From a virus: a stretch of 43,337 nt of DNA. The notes below the pieces were generated by a model. The model worked only from the letters and a program-made list of their open reading frames with translations. It did not search any database and had not been told where the DNA came from. Positions 31,831-42,650 of the stretch are shown here, piece after piece. A program made the translations under genes and the position numbers. Each line of letters opens with the position of its first letter. Within the stretch, counting starts at the first letter, position 1. Where the stretch lies: IMG/VR virus record IMGVR_UViG_3300007509_000014, positions 1 through 43,337 of that record; one strand, given 5' to 3'.

Positions 31831-34800
31831 TATATAATTCTTGGCCTTAAATAATCTGTATCATCTTGATACTTCTTAACTTGTCTGGAAAACTGTTGGT
31901 AAGGTAATCCAGTAGCTTTTTCTATTGATCTACTTGGGTTTTCTATTAAACCACCCTTTCCACCTTCAAATACATTCCCAAATACATCATATCCCATTCT
32001 TCCAAATGGAATCATACTCCACGCATAATATCCACCAAGCCTACTCCAATCATCATTCACCATAGCTCTAAAGGTAGCTGGTACCAATCTTAACGCAGGA
32101 GGTGTAATTAATTGAAGAGGAGCAAGGGCTGTAGGATAAGTACCGAAAAAAGCTCTACTCCTCTCCTTCTCATTCCCAAATGCCCAATCAGCCATATCCT
32201 GTAACCATCCATAGGGTTGTGGCAAAGCATTCTCGAATAATGAATACATAAAGACATTCCCCAACCCGAACATGAGCAAGTCCATAGTAGCCATCCGTTT
32301 AAATTTTTCAAATTCTGGAGTCCCCTGCTTCCAACCTCTTAAAGAAGCCTCCCTAATAACATCGTTTCTAAATCTTACTGAGTTCCAAGCCCATAATTGA
32401 AACCTAGTCATAGCCTTACCCATAGCAGACCTTGCAAAAGCTGGTCTAAAAGGAGCTGAATATAAAAATTGTGTCGATTTTACACCTTCCATGCCAAGCT
32501 TGATAAGCACTGGGTCATCAAATTGCTTTATAGCACCTTCAAAATTGCGTCTACCCTGTAGATAATGGGCCATGAAAGCGTCTCTACGGAGAGTTCTCTC
32601 AGGTCTGCGCATAAACCATGCAGCTTTATTAAATACAGAGTCTATAATACCGTGCTTATTAGCGATATTCCTTAAATTCTTATCTGATAAGTTTGGGTCT
32701 TTTTTTATAGCTGACGTAGCCTCGGACAAGAAGCTTTTAAATCTAGCTCCTTTAAACTTAGGATTAAGTCCAGCTTCATAAATAATAAAATCTTCCACGA
32801 CACCCAATCCTTGAACCCACTTCTCAACATCAGCCATATTTTTCCATTCAGGATTAACATTTGTCCTTAAGAAGTTTATATCTCTAGCGTTCTTAAAGTT
32901 ACCAAATCCAGTTGATATAAGAGTATGGACACTACCACCATATAGGTTAGCAGCAGCACTCTTAGGATGAGCCAATAGGGTGGCTAACTGATACTTGGCC
33001 TCAAGATTCCCCCATCTTGCTAAATTACCAAAATCAATTCCCTTTAACTCTTCTGGGACTCCAGCATCTTTCTTTTTGCCTATGCCAAGCTTACTTCTAA
33101 TACTGTTAACTCTATTCTTAACATTTGTGTCGTTCCACCATGCATAAGGAGTTCCCTTTATTTTCATATCAGGATTATTTAAAATTCTTTCTGGTAATTG
33201 CTGCGGATAACCCAAAGCATCTTGAGCGTACAAATTAAAAAAGTCTACCCAATCATTGGTAAGCTTAGAATCTCCATGTTTTTTAAAGTGTTCAGACTGA
33301 AATTTATGTATATCTGATCTAACCTTAATTTGAGCAGCATGTTGATACATGTTATCAATTACACTTTTCATATATTGAGTATAGACTTCAGGTTCTACAC
33401 TCCAGCCAGGAATATGCGCATCACGTTTATGCTGAGCTCCCACCATTCTATTCTCAGCAAATCCTTTTATTCTTTCGGAAGCTTTACCATTCTTTGCAGC
33501 AATATCCTTTAAAACCTCAAAAGACAAGTTATACTTATCATTTAATTCACCAGTAGGTATCCAATCCCCAGTAATCTGTCTATAATGATAGATAAGCTTA
33601 GCCATTTCCTTACTGCGTTCTTTTTCTGATAGCCTAGTCTCTTTGTTCAGAATCTCTATAGCTTCTCTCAGACCTTTTGCGGCTATCTTAGCATCCCCAG
33701 CAATATGAGGCCAATAACCTTCAGCTCCTAAATCTCCAGTTCTTCCTATCAAAAGATTTTCTTGTATCTGCTTCTTGACATCCTCTCTAGCCTTAGGGAA
33801 ATAAGATATCATTTGACTTTTAGCAATCTCTCTAAGTCCATCAATCCCCTCAGTTAGGTCTACACGCTTACCTTTTAATATGGCTTTATCAAATTTCTTT
33901 AAAAAGTTTTCAACGATATAATAATCAGCAGAAAAACCTTTTTGCTTAGACCTCATTGGCTCATATTGTCTATCCCACTCACTCACACCAAATTCATCTC
34001 TACCCCCAGTCATCCAACCGTGAATCTTGGCGTTCCATCCAGTAATAATTTCATTAATTTTATTAACTATTTCACGACCAGACATTTTTACAACTCTACC
34101 ACCGCCTAACGTGACATCAAACTCCTGTTTCTGAAGCTCAGCCCAATTATATTCCTTTTGTATATTATTCCACTGATCTATATACTCTTTTGATTTTATA
34201 TTATAAGCAGAAGAGCCTTCTTTTTCTCTAATCCTTTTAGGCATAGTTCTAAACTCACGCTCTCTTACAGCTATTCTAAATAGCTTATCACCGCCTACTA
34301 CACCTTCGAGATAAGGTCTAATATCATGGTCAAACTGTCTTTTATTTTCCTCATATAGCTGAGTAGCCTGTTGATTCATAGTATGCACAGCACTTTGCAT
34401 TTTAGTCATCATATTCTCAGGCTGTTTTATGGCACCAGTAGCCCATTCACCAGCTTTATTTTTATAAGGAGCCCTAGCATCAAAAAGAGCTAAATCATAC
34501 CTCATTAAATCTTGGCCTATAGCTTTTGGAAACATTAGCCAATGCCATCCAGTAATCTTAGCTGCCTTATCCCTTACTGGTCTCATAACTCTTTGCCACC
34601 ATGTCCCCTCTCTTGTCATATTAAACCATCTATTGAGTGTATGGAAATCTTCAAGTGACGCAGCATTTAAATCTTTTTTGACAAGCCATCTCATTAAACC
34701 ATTGAGATCAACACTATTCACATTATTATAGTGATCTAGATGACCTTTAATACTTAGAGCTAATTCAGCTTCTTCTTTGCCAAGCTTACCCTCATTAAGG

Positions 34801-37800
34801 CCTATAAACGGCTCATATTCGTCCAATCTCTTCCTAGTTAGGGCACTAGCCTCAGGGTCTTCTACAACGACCTTCTCGGCCTTTTTAGACACCTCTACAG
34901 CTCTTTCTGGCTTAATTACCTCTATACTTGTATCGAATAGCTTTTGATACTCATTTAACATACCCTTAACCGAAGCATCTGGTATAGCCTCAGACGCATA
35001 GCCTACTTTTGATAGGCTTGTTTTCTTAGAATCTTGAATCATAGATTCAAATTCCTTTTTCACGGCATCTGTTCTCGGCTCACCGTATTTCTTAATAAAT
35101 GCACTTCTATCAAATTCGGTACCTCTCCACAATGTACCAAGCATCATAGCATCGAATAAATTTGATTCTTCAGAAGATAAGTTCTTTTTATAATTTTTAA
35201 TTCTGACATCAATACTTGCCTGATTTAAAGCACCAGATTGTTTTTCACCATATATTTGTTGTTGAGCAGCCTCAAGATAAGCTAGCTCTATGGGGTCTAA
35301 TGTAGAATTAGTGCGATCTATTTTTCTTGACTGATTAGCTAAAACATAGCTATTTTTCTTTAAGTAATCAGCAGCTTCGCCAAGTTCTCGTATTCTTGTT
35401 GGAGAAATGTTCTTAGAGAGTTCTGCTATTCTTTTAATACTAGCTATATCGGAGAAATCATTAACAATAAAGTCTTCAGCCTTTTTAACAATATCATTGA
35501 GATATCTCGATCTTTGTTCCAAATTATCTGGATCAAACTTCTCACGCTTATTCTTATTGTAAAAAGAAAATTTTTCACCAGATAAGAGCTTGCGATGATA
35601 AGATGGGTTGTTGGGGTCTAATTGAACTTCCATACCCTCCTTCTCAAAAAGCTTATATTTTAAAACTAAATCTAAATACGGACTCCTAGGCACAGCCATT
35701 GAATCTCTGCCTAACAGCTTCTTTAAAGAGTCTAGTCCCTTTAGATTAGACTCATGACTTTTGTATATTTCAGTAACCTTATCGTAATCAACACGCTTTA
35801 GAATGCCATCACTCCAATCAAGTCCTCTTAAATCATTAGCTATCTTAGGTAAGAATGTATTCCTATACTTTGGCAGTATTCCAACTTTAGTATCATTAAT
35901 CAAATCAAGCTTTTGCTGTATCTCCCACATATTAAATCTTCTATTTTCAGCCCAATTTCTACTATATATAGCTTGATTAATATTTTTCATAAGATTGATC
36001 ACAGCTTCCTTTTTATGCCCAGAGTGTATTACTTTATTTAATCTGGGTATAGGCTTACCGTTTTTATCTACAATCATATATTCAAATAGAGCATTCGTCT
36101 GCTTCTCAAGGAGTTTTTCACCATACTTACCGAAATTTAATCCAGCCTCATCCATCGGATCAGATGCTAACCCAACAGCAGCTCTAGAAACTCCTCTAAA
36201 TGAACGAAGATTATCCTCCCCCTTTTTAGCACGAACCCTTAGCCTAAGAGGATATTTAAAATCTTTATGGTGTATAGTAGTGTAGTAAGTACCATTATCC
36301 ATTGCTCTTATAGAAGAATACGCAGATTTAACATAAGCTGTTTGAGTAACTGCAGTACCCAGCTGACCCCTGCCTTGAGAAGCTGCATCTGAAGCTATTT
36401 GGCGAGCTACGGGAGAATATTGAAGTGCTGGATTAGCTACTTTTTCCTTAACATCACCCTGGGTGGTTAACTCAGTTCTATAGGTCTCACCTTTTTTGCT
36501 AAGCGGGTTGATTGTTTCTTTGTTATGTTCTTCAAAACCATTCTTAACAAACTCATTCCTAGACCAATCATAGGAATCTTTCCATTCCTTTTTAAACCCT
36601 GCTCCTCTACCATCGGACGATTTTCCCCCAAAAAATACAAATGCTTTATCACCATCGAGGTCAGCACCACCCAATGCTTCCATTGTCCTTCCGTGCAATA
36701 AAGAACCAAATCCTCTTACTCCAGAGAATCCAGCAAACTTTAATACATGAGCACCCGACATGGAATCCATAGGTACACGGACTACAACTGCTCTAAATAG
36801 TTCTTCTAATTGCTTGTCCTTTTTGCCACCATCAATATATTCTTTCCAGAGCTCCTCCAATGGCCTTTTCCCCTTTTTGCCAAGCCCAGATACATCAACT
36901 TGCATCTTTTTAAAGCCATCATCTAGGAAAAATATATCATCTTCTTTTTCTAATCTTTTTGTCTCTCCCTCTTTAGACATGCCTATCTCATATGGTCTCA
37001 TTCTCGTAGAACCGCTATTCCCAATTTGAGGTCTAGTTATACCACTTACAATGTAATTTCGTATAACCGACATTCTATAATCACGACTAAATTTATGCAA
37101 GTGCCCAGCTAAGCTATTTGGCATAAGAGATATAATTCTTTCATGAACAGTTTCAAAGTCAGACATTTCATTCCGAATCTGTTCTATCTGCTTATCTGTA
37201 TATTCTCCGTCAGCTCTCATCTCCTCTATAATATCTCTATTAATTTTTTGTATCTTAGAGTATACTGCGTTAGCAAATTTTTCGTTACCCTTAGCCTGTA
37301 CAGCTGTAAGAAGTTCGTGTACTCCTACTTTATCAAGATTACTAAGAACTTTAGGAATATCTTTCTCGTAAGCAGATGGATTTAGCTCTATTTTCTTGAC
37401 CAGTTCATTTATCTCAGCATCCCCCTTTACTCTCTCACCGCTAAGACTAGAATACATATCGTCAATTATCCTACCCATCTCCTTATTATACTCGGCCTCT
37501 GTCTTAAAAGGAGCCTTTGCAGGGTCAAAGAAAGAATATGGACTAAAATTAGTAAACATTTGTTTGGGCATATGCTGTGGTTCAATACTGTGGGAATCTG
37601 TCTTTTCAGACATAATAACTTTTATATCTCTAATTGGGAGATCATAAGTATCAGCTATGACCCTCGGATTGTTTCTGTACCAATCTAATTTGCCTACTTT
37701 ACGCTCACCAATTTGCTTAGCGGCTGATCTAGGTATAATTAAATGGATATTATTCTTTTGCATGTACTTTTCCATCTTAGGAGTGACGGAATGTATCATA

Positions 37801-40301
37801 TACTTGCCCAATAGAGCCCCATATTGGGGGCTAGGAGACACTATAAATGATTTATTGACTCCACCTTCGATGGGTAAGCCTCCCTGCCTATTTAGGCCAT
37901 CTATAACGTCAGAGCGCCCCAAGATGGCACCATCTGTGACTGGGAAATATTTACTGTTAGCAGTACCCAATGGATGGGGAATTTCTTTTCCATTATCTTC
38001 AACTATTTTTATATTTAAATTATCATTAGTTATATCTGATTTCCCTTCTCCTCTAGCCTTCTCAACAGCCAGAATAATATCTTTAGGATCAGAAGAGTAA
38101 CCAGATGTGAACCATATTTGAGACCTTTTATTAAACGCTTTCGCATCATTTATATACCCCTTACCTAAAACTTTATTTATATCTTGTAAACCCCTGTATC
38201 CATTGAGTCTAGCATCATATATAGCATTAGAGACAAATGTCTTGTCAAACATCTCTGCAGCTCTTTCCTTACTCCCGATACCAGAGCTATACTTTTTTAT
38301 AAATTCTTGTTTACTTTTTTCTATTTCCTTTATATTCTCAGCAGAATAACCTGCTTTTTTCATAGCTGTTTTAATTTTAGCTACAGCTTGTTTAATCCCT
38401 GTCTTCCCAGAAGGAGTCTCTGGGTGATATTTAACAAAATAAAGCCTGGAAGCATCTCCTCTACCACCGTAGTAATACATATTATTCTTCTTAGAGTTCA
38501 TAAAGCCCATAAGGTTACCAAGTTCTTTATTATACCTTTGTTGACCAACTTGTAAATCTTCTCTGTTTGGAAAACTTCTCCCATTTCTAGCTGCTTCTCT
38601 TTGGGCTAAGTAATCTGGATATTTATTAAGCTCAAATTCTCTTTGCCCAGTAGGAGTTGATCTTACTACATGATCTAATAAAGCATATACTCCACGAGGT
38701 TCTTTTTCTGCCAAGTTAAATTTCTTATTGTAATCTTGTAAGAATATTTCCTCAATTAACTTTGGCTCCTGACTTAACTGCTTTCTATTTCCAGCGCCAT
38801 TAATAGCTGACCCAGTAGAATCTGTCCGCATCACTCTAGGCTTACCGTTCTCCACTGTAATCATATTAACTGGTCTCTGTTTTATTCTCATAAAGCCAAG
38901 ACCTTGCCAAAAAGCTTTATCCTCTTTTAAGGGACTGAAATCTGGATGCTTCTCAGCTATATAATCCAGCATCTCTTGAGAAGGATTCTCTTTTGATTTT
39001 CTACCTTTTTGAATCAACCCTATCCATTTATTATTCAAATCGGAAGCTACTAATAGTTTCTCTCCAGTAGTTCTACCTTCCATATACTCAGCCATATTTC
39101 TATCTACAAATGATTTTGCATTTATAGATAATCTAGCTGGGATGATCTGAGGATCAACATCACCACCGCTATCTTCCATTTCCTTCAATTCTTCTTTTGT
39201 CAAGTCCCTAAGGGGTTCCCCTTCTTCAGTAAAGGTAATGGATTCCAATTCTTTTTGTTTCTTTAATATTTCCTCAGCTTTAATCCTTGCTTCTTCTGGT
39301 GTAATACCTTTTGTATTCTTAAGTATATCAGCTGCCAAAGCATTGACAGGAGCTTCCATTCTCTCTACTTGCTTTACAACCCAATCCTGCCCTGGTTTAT
39401 CAATCTTATCCCAGCCTTTTACTAACTCAGGGTCTTTAATATCCTTCTTTATCATCTTAGCAAGATGTTGTTGACCCATTCTTCTATGAACTGGCATCTC
39501 GTTCTTACCGAAATAAGCACCTAATAGATATTGATATATCTGCATGGGAGTAGTCTCTCCCCTTAGCGTAGAAGGTAGACCAGTGAATAAAGAACCAGAC
39601 AATGTTTTTAACACAGTATCTGCAGTCTTATCCCCAGTTTGGACAATATTACCTATACCTCTAAATGCAGCTCCAGCGAGGGCACCATGTTTTAAGGAAT
39701 CCATCATCTCATCTACACCGCCCTGCCAAGAACTAACTGCACTAGCAACACCTAAATGGAATGACCCAGAAGCCAAGTCTTGAACTATATTATTCTGCAG
39801 AAAACCTGTAGCTGTTTTACCAGCAGCAGCACGAGCTTCTATAGCTCTACCATAGATAGGGTTAATAACTTTTTTAACACCCTTTTCAGCATATTTAGCT
39901 GCAACCATAGGGACTGATCTTCCCTTTACTGCTTTAGCCGCTTCTGCTAAACGCTTAGCCCCCATTAATTTAAATGGCATTGAAGGAACATATCCAACGA
40001 AACCTGCTAAATGCCCTATATTACGTGCGATAGCTTCTGCATCATCTTTAGGGGGGTCTCCAGTTCTGAATGTAGTAAAGCCTTCAAAGAAACCTTGTCC
40101 AGCTTGTTTCATTACTTCACCGACTTTACCCCCAAAAGATTCACTAGATTCTGCAAAGGGGAGTTTGTAATATTCAGCGTGTTGTTCTAACGCCTGTATG
40201 GTTTGATCGTCAAAACGATCTGGCTGCTGTTCGTACAGCCTTCTATAATCTTTTACCTGCTGAGGTGATAAACTAGGTCGAAATCCTTGAGGAACAGCCA
40301 C
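31830..40301 (-). CDS. Giant virion-module protein with RNA-polymerase-like DLDGD motif (2823 aa)
   Basis: This is one uninterrupted frame of 2,823 residues, GTG start, coupled to the upstream gene. The first 300 residues have hydrophobic stretches (GHLAGFVGYVPSMPFKLMGA). Around residues 1172-1225 it reads 'VVVRVPMDSMSGAHVLKFAG', then a spacer, then 'HGRTMEALGGADLDGDKAFV'. Asp1214, Asp1216 and Asp1218 fit the DxDGD metal site of two-barrel RNA polymerases (beta-prime: NRAPTLHR...NADFDGD). A Lys-containing stretch near 815-835 (NKSF...LGKYM) could belong to the other barrel. The C-terminal 900 residues resemble large polyvalent/ejection proteins, with hydrophobic parts at about 2660-2690. Packaging and injection are inferred from neighbours and size. 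Confidence 0.65.
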   Translation of the reverse strand: MAVPQGFRPSLSPQQVKDYRRLYEQQPDRFDDQTIQALEQHAEYYKLPFAESSESFGGKVGEVMKQAGQGFFEGFTTFRTGDPPKDDAEAIARNIGHLAGFVGYVPSMPFKLMGAKRLAEAAKAVKGRSVPMVAAKYAEKGVKKVINPIYGRAIEARAAAGKTATGFLQNNIVQDLASGSFHLGVASAVSSWQGGVDEMMDSLKHGALAGAAFRGIGNIVQTGDKTADTVLKTLSGSLFTGLPSTLRGETTPMQIYQYLLGAYFGKNEMPVHRRMGQQHLAKMIKKDIKDPELVKGWDKIDKPGQDWVVKQVERMEAPVNALAADILKNTKGITPEEARIKAEEILKKQKELESITFTEEGEPLRDLTKEELKEMEDSGGDVDPQIIPARLSINAKSFVDRNMAEYMEGRTTGEKLLVASDLNNKWIGLIQKGRKSKENPSQEMLDYIAEKHPDFSPLKEDKAFWQGLGFMRIKQRPVNMITVENGKPRVMRTDSTGSAINGAGNRKQLSQEPKLIEEIFLQDYNKKFNLAEKEPRGVYALLDHVVRSTPTGQREFELNKYPDYLAQREAARNGRSFPNREDLQVGQQRYNKELGNLMGFMNSKKNNMYYYGGRGDASRLYFVKYHPETPSGKTGIKQAVAKIKTAMKKAGYSAENIKEIEKSKQEFIKKYSSGIGSKERAAEMFDKTFVSNAIYDARLNGYRGLQDINKVLGKGYINDAKAFNKRSQIWFTSGYSSDPKDIILAVEKARGEGKSDITNDNLNIKIVEDNGKEIPHPLGTANSKYFPVTDGAILGRSDVIDGLNRQGGLPIEGGVNKSFIVSPSPQYGALLGKYMIHSVTPKMEKYMQKNNIHLIIPRSAAKQIGERKVGKLDWYRNNPRVIADTYDLPIRDIKVIMSEKTDSHSIEPQHMPKQMFTNFSPYSFFDPAKAPFKTEAEYNKEMGRIIDDMYSSLSGERVKGDAEINELVKKIELNPSAYEKDIPKVLSNLDKVGVHELLTAVQAKGNEKFANAVYSKIQKINRDIIEEMRADGEYTDKQIEQIRNEMSDFETVHERIISLMPNSLAGHLHKFSRDYRMSVIRNYIVSGITRPQIGNSGSTRMRPYEIGMSKEGETKRLEKEDDIFFLDDGFKKMQVDVSGLGKKGKRPLEELWKEYIDGGKKDKQLEELFRAVVVRVPMDSMSGAHVLKFAGFSGVRGFGSLLHGRTMEALGGADLDGDKAFVFFGGKSSDGRGAGFKKEWKDSYDWSRNEFVKNGFEEHNKETINPLSKKGETYRTELTTQGDVKEKVANPALQYSPVARQIASDAASQGRGQLGTAVTQTAYVKSAYSSIRAMDNGTYYTTIHHKDFKYPLRLRVRAKKGEDNLRSFRGVSRAAVGLASDPMDEAGLNFGKYGEKLLEKQTNALFEYMIVDKNGKPIPRLNKVIHSGHKKEAVINLMKNINQAIYSRNWAENRRFNMWEIQQKLDLINDTKVGILPKYRNTFLPKIANDLRGLDWSDGILKRVDYDKVTEIYKSHESNLKGLDSLKKLLGRDSMAVPRSPYLDLVLKYKLFEKEGMEVQLDPNNPSYHRKLLSGEKFSFYNKNKREKFDPDNLEQRSRYLNDIVKKAEDFIVNDFSDIASIKRIAELSKNISPTRIRELGEAADYLKKNSYVLANQSRKIDRTNSTLDPIELAYLEAAQQQIYGEKQSGALNQASIDVRIKNYKKNLSSEESNLFDAMMLGTLWRGTEFDRSAFIKKYGEPRTDAVKKEFESMIQDSKKTSLSKVGYASEAIPDASVKGMLNEYQKLFDTSIEVIKPERAVEVSKKAEKVVVEDPEASALTRKRLDEYEPFIGLNEGKLGKEEAELALSIKGHLDHYNNVNSVDLNGLMRWLVKKDLNAASLEDFHTLNRWFNMTREGTWWQRVMRPVRDKAAKITGWHWLMFPKAIGQDLMRYDLALFDARAPYKNKAGEWATGAIKQPENMMTKMQSAVHTMNQQATQLYEENKRQFDHDIRPYLEGVVGGDKLFRIAVREREFRTMPKRIREKEGSSAYNIKSKEYIDQWNNIQKEYNWAELQKQEFDVTLGGGRVVKMSGREIVNKINEIITGWNAKIHGWMTGGRDEFGVSEWDRQYEPMRSKQKGFSADYYIVENFLKKFDKAILKGKRVDLTEGIDGLREIAKSQMISYFPKAREDVKKQIQENLLIGRTGDLGAEGYWPHIAGDAKIAAKGLREAIEILNKETRLSEKERSKEMAKLIYHYRQITGDWIPTGELNDKYNLSFEVLKDIAAKNGKASERIKGFAENRMVGAQHKRDAHIPGWSVEPEVYTQYMKSVIDNMYQHAAQIKVRSDIHKFQSEHFKKHGDSKLTNDWVDFFNLYAQDALGYPQQLPERILNNPDMKIKGTPYAWWNDTNVKNRVNSIRSKLGIGKKKDAGVPEELKGIDFGNLARWGNLEAKYQLATLLAHPKSAAANLYGGSVHTLISTGFGNFKNARDINFLRTNVNPEWKNMADVEKWVQGLGVVEDFIIYEAGLNPKFKGARFKSFLSEATSAIKKDPNLSDKNLRNIANKHGIIDSVFNKAAWFMRRPERTLRRDAFMAHYLQGRRNFEGAIKQFDDPVLIKLGMEGVKSTQFLYSAPFRPAFARSAMGKAMTRFQLWAWNSVRFRNDVIREASLRGWKQGTPEFEKFKRMATMDLLMFGLGNVFMYSLFENALPQPYGWLQDMADWAFGNEKERSRAFFGTYPTALAPLQLITPPALRLVPATFRAMVNDDWSRLGGYYAWSMIPFGRMGYDVFGNVFEGGKGGLIENPSRSIEKATGLPYQQFSRQVKKYQDDTDYLRPRII

Positions 40302-40304
40302 ACT

Positions 40305-41432
40305 TTATTTCCAACGACTTTTAGGTTGTTTTTTATCCTTTTGAGACTGAGATAATTCATATAAAGTAAAAAGCGCTGTGGCGCCTATCCCAAGAGGGCC
40401 GCCAAGAAGTCCTAATGCTCTTGCTCCTAATCCCATACCTACTCTAGCACCTAAAGTTTTTCCAACATTTCTTAATGCCATATTTGTAGCCATTTTACCA
40501 GTTGTAGATTTAGCCCCTTGCTTAATAGCTGCTCCCCCTACTCTACTTACTTCTTGCCCTTTAGTTGCTTTAACTGCTTCTTTAGCGGCTTTTTTCGCAC
40601 TAGATATAGACTGAAGTCTACTAAGTCTATTTTCCTTATATAGTTTTAGCTTATCTTGATAGGAGTCTTTAGCTCTTTTATAGGCTGCTCTATTAATCTT
40701 GCCCTTGTTTTTACCTTTTTTATGTTTAAAATCCTTTGTCACTGGAGCAGTTGGCTTAGCAACTGCTTTAGGAATATTTGCATCTGCTTTGTAGTAATCC
40801 TTTACTGTCATTCTTTTTATTCCAGGATTCTTACCGCCTTTTTGGTATTTATAACCAGCTTCTTTTAATGCAGAAAGCTGAGCAGTTGTTGGCTTAGGGA
40901 CTTTAGAGAGATTTTTTACAGCCCTACCCCCCTGTACAGCACTCATTGCTCCAATAAATGCAGCTGTAGAGCCCATACCAGAACTCTTTAATTGAGGATT
41001 AAGTATCCCTCTCTCAACCATATAACCCCTTAGCCCTGGGTTCGCTTCAAACTCATTCCATATTTGCTTATCCGAATACCCACTTTGTCCCATTTGAGCA
41101 ACCTGATTAGCTAAATTCATATCATACATAGATTGACCAGCTTGTACTTTTTGCTGAAACACAACTGGGTCTATACCCCTGCCCCTTGGCATATTAGAAG
41201 CTACTTCATCCCATAAATTAGAAGGGTCTGTAAATCCCTTACCAGCTTTGGATATAGCTTCTCTATTTATAGAACCATCTGTACTATCAAAAAATCTTGC
41301 TATTGGCAAAGCTTCTCTCATTATTCTATCATCAAAAGCTGTATTAGCTCTTGATTCACGAAAATCTGCTCTTGACTCACCAGTACCAACTGCTGCTAAA
41401 AGAGAACTATAATCTGGCATTACTTGCTGCAT
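40305..41432 (-). CDS. Putative ejection protein (375 aa)
   Basis: This 375-residue protein sits just upstream of the giant gene. The first 170 residues are mixed polar (MPDYSSLLAAVGTGESRADF; GFTDPSNLWDEVASN). The middle is very basic (KDFKHKKGKNKGKINRAAYK). A Gly/Ala/Leu-rich hydrophobic segment at about 330-362 (ARALGLLGGPLGIGATALFT) could enter a membrane. This layout fits a podovirus internal virion protein delivered into the cell envelope with the DNA. No lytic transglycosylase motif was seen. No clear ribosome site precedes the ATG. Confidence 0.6.
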   Translation of the reverse strand: MQQVMPDYSSLLAAVGTGESRADFRESRANTAFDDRIMREALPIARFFDSTDGSINREAISKAGKGFTDPSNLWDEVASNMPRGRGIDPVVFQQKVQAGQSMYDMNLANQVAQMGQSGYSDKQIWNEFEANPGLRGYMVERGILNPQLKSSGMGSTAAFIGAMSAVQGGRAVKNLSKVPKPTTAQLSALKEAGYKYQKGGKNPGIKRMTVKDYYKADANIPKAVAKPTAPVTKDFKHKKGKNKGKINRAAYKRAKDSYQDKLKLYKENRLSRLQSISSAKKAAKEAVKATKGQEVSRVGGAAIKQGAKSTTGKMATNMALRNVGKTLGARVGMGLGARALGLLGGPLGIGATALFTLYELSQSQKDKKQPKSRWK

Positions 41433-41447
41433 TATTTCATACTTTCA

Positions 41448-42125
41448 TTAATCTTTGTGTTTCTTCCACCAACTGGGGCCACCTCTTAAGGCTTGCATAA
41501 AGTTTCCACCTAATTGCATTAGGGGGTTGCTCCCTGGGGTAGTCCCAAACATAAATTGGCCTTCGTTAAAATTTTGTTCATTAACATTCTTTAAATCTTC
41601 TTGATACATTGGATTATCTTTCACTCTATTAGCTTTAGCCTTTTCCTCTTTATATTTATCAACATCCAAAACTCCATTAACCATAGAATTTGCCAATACA
41701 TCTTTTTCGGTAGCATCAATTGAATATTTTTCATCGGCTCCAGGCATAAAATAACCCTCTTTTTTTCTATCCTCCAAAGGACTACTAGACTTATCATAGG
41801 GAGATTTATAACCCTTTGGAGCCCATCCACTTGCTGCATAGTTTTCTTCCATTTTTTTATCTATGTTTGAAATGCCACCCTTTAATTGACTCCAAATACT
41901 TCCCATATCTTTTTTTAGGTCTCCAAATTGACCAAACATAGCAGACTGTTGCGGTGATTGTTGTTGAGCTGCTACTGCATTGGCATATTGAGTTGCCCTA
42001 GACTTTTCACTATCTGGATCATACCCTTCCCAAGCTGCTAACTCCTCTGCTTTTAAATCTTTATATGGGGTCATTTTAGCCCCACCAGCCTTACCTTTAA
42101 ACATGTTTAACAAATTAGGCCACAT
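41448..42125 (-). CDS. Putative internal virion protein (225 aa)
   Basis: This 225-residue protein, polar and rich in Lys, Asp, Gln and Gly, starts MWPNLLNMFKGKAGGAKMTP and ends LRGGPSWWKKHKD. It contains a Gln-rich stretch (ANAVAAQQQSPQQSAMFGQF) and charged helices. Start and stop are coupled to neighbours (the ATG overlaps the stop of the 174-aa gene). By position it is part of the gp14-gp15-gp16-like ejection set of short-tailed phages. No enzyme motif is recognised. Confidence 0.6.
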   Translation of the reverse strand: MWPNLLNMFKGKAGGAKMTPYKDLKAEELAAWEGYDPDSEKSRATQYANAVAAQQQSPQQSAMFGQFGDLKKDMGSIWSQLKGGISNIDKKMEENYAASGWAPKGYKSPYDKSSSPLEDRKKEGYFMPGADEKYSIDATEKDVLANSMVNGVLDVDKYKEEKAKANRVKDNPMYQEDLKNVNEQNFNEGQFMFGTTPGSNPLMQLGGNFMQALRGGPSWWKKHKD

Positions 42126-42649
42126 TATCTTTTTATTCCTATACTGCCAAGAACATTCCCAAGTAATCCGTTAGAGCCAAGGCCACCTTCGGGAAGCAAG
42201 CTAGAGCCAAGAGCCATCTGGTTATTCGCCTGTGTCATAGCAATATTATTTGCATATTGTCTTTGGCCCTGCATTTGACCAGATATATCTTCATCCACTA
42301 ATCTTTGCTGGCCTACCATATTAGCCATTCCCTGATTAAACTTATCATAAACACCAGTTAGAGAGCTTCTTTTCATTCTATTCTTTATAGCATTAGCCTG
42401 ACTTCCCCCCATACCCATCATCATAGCATTCTCTACACCTTGGTTGCCTTGCATAGTAGCCAAGTCCATGGCTTGTCCAGAGTATTGATTAAAATTAGTC
42501 ATTCTGTCAAGAAGACCTTGTGTCTTGCCGTAGGATTCATTCCTTATCTCTTCAGCTGATGGTTGATTCGTAGCAATATTGCCCATCTTCTGGTTGCCCT
42601 TATACATGTTATAAAGAGCTGCCCCACCAGAAATCAAAGTTCCTAACAT
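42125..42649 (-). CDS. Putative internal virion protein, T7 gp14-like position (174 aa)
   Basis: This 174-residue Gly/Met/Gln/Asn-rich protein begins with a weakly hydrophobic stretch (MLGTLISGGAALYNMYKGNQ). It continues with Ala/Gln-rich helices (MGGSQANAIKNRMKRSSLTG; ANNIAMTQANNQMALGSSLL). This composition is typical of gp14-type ejection proteins, the first of the internal core proteins to enter the host outer membrane. It is preceded by TTAGGAGATATATAAT, a good ribosome site. The assignment is by composition, length (T7 gp14 is about 196) and gene order. Confidence 0.6.
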   Translation of the reverse strand: MLGTLISGGAALYNMYKGNQKMGNIATNQPSAEEIRNESYGKTQGLLDRMTNFNQYSGQAMDLATMQGNQGVENAMMMGMGGSQANAIKNRMKRSSLTGVYDKFNQGMANMVGQQRLVDEDISGQMQGQRQYANNIAMTQANNQMALGSSLLPEGGLGSNGLLGNVLGSIGIKR

Positions 42650-42650
42650 A

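Noticed and set aside
37657-38100. A 147-codon plus-strand frame opposite the giant gene
   Set aside because: It is antisense to a well-supported gene, with no ribosome site or neighbouring operon.
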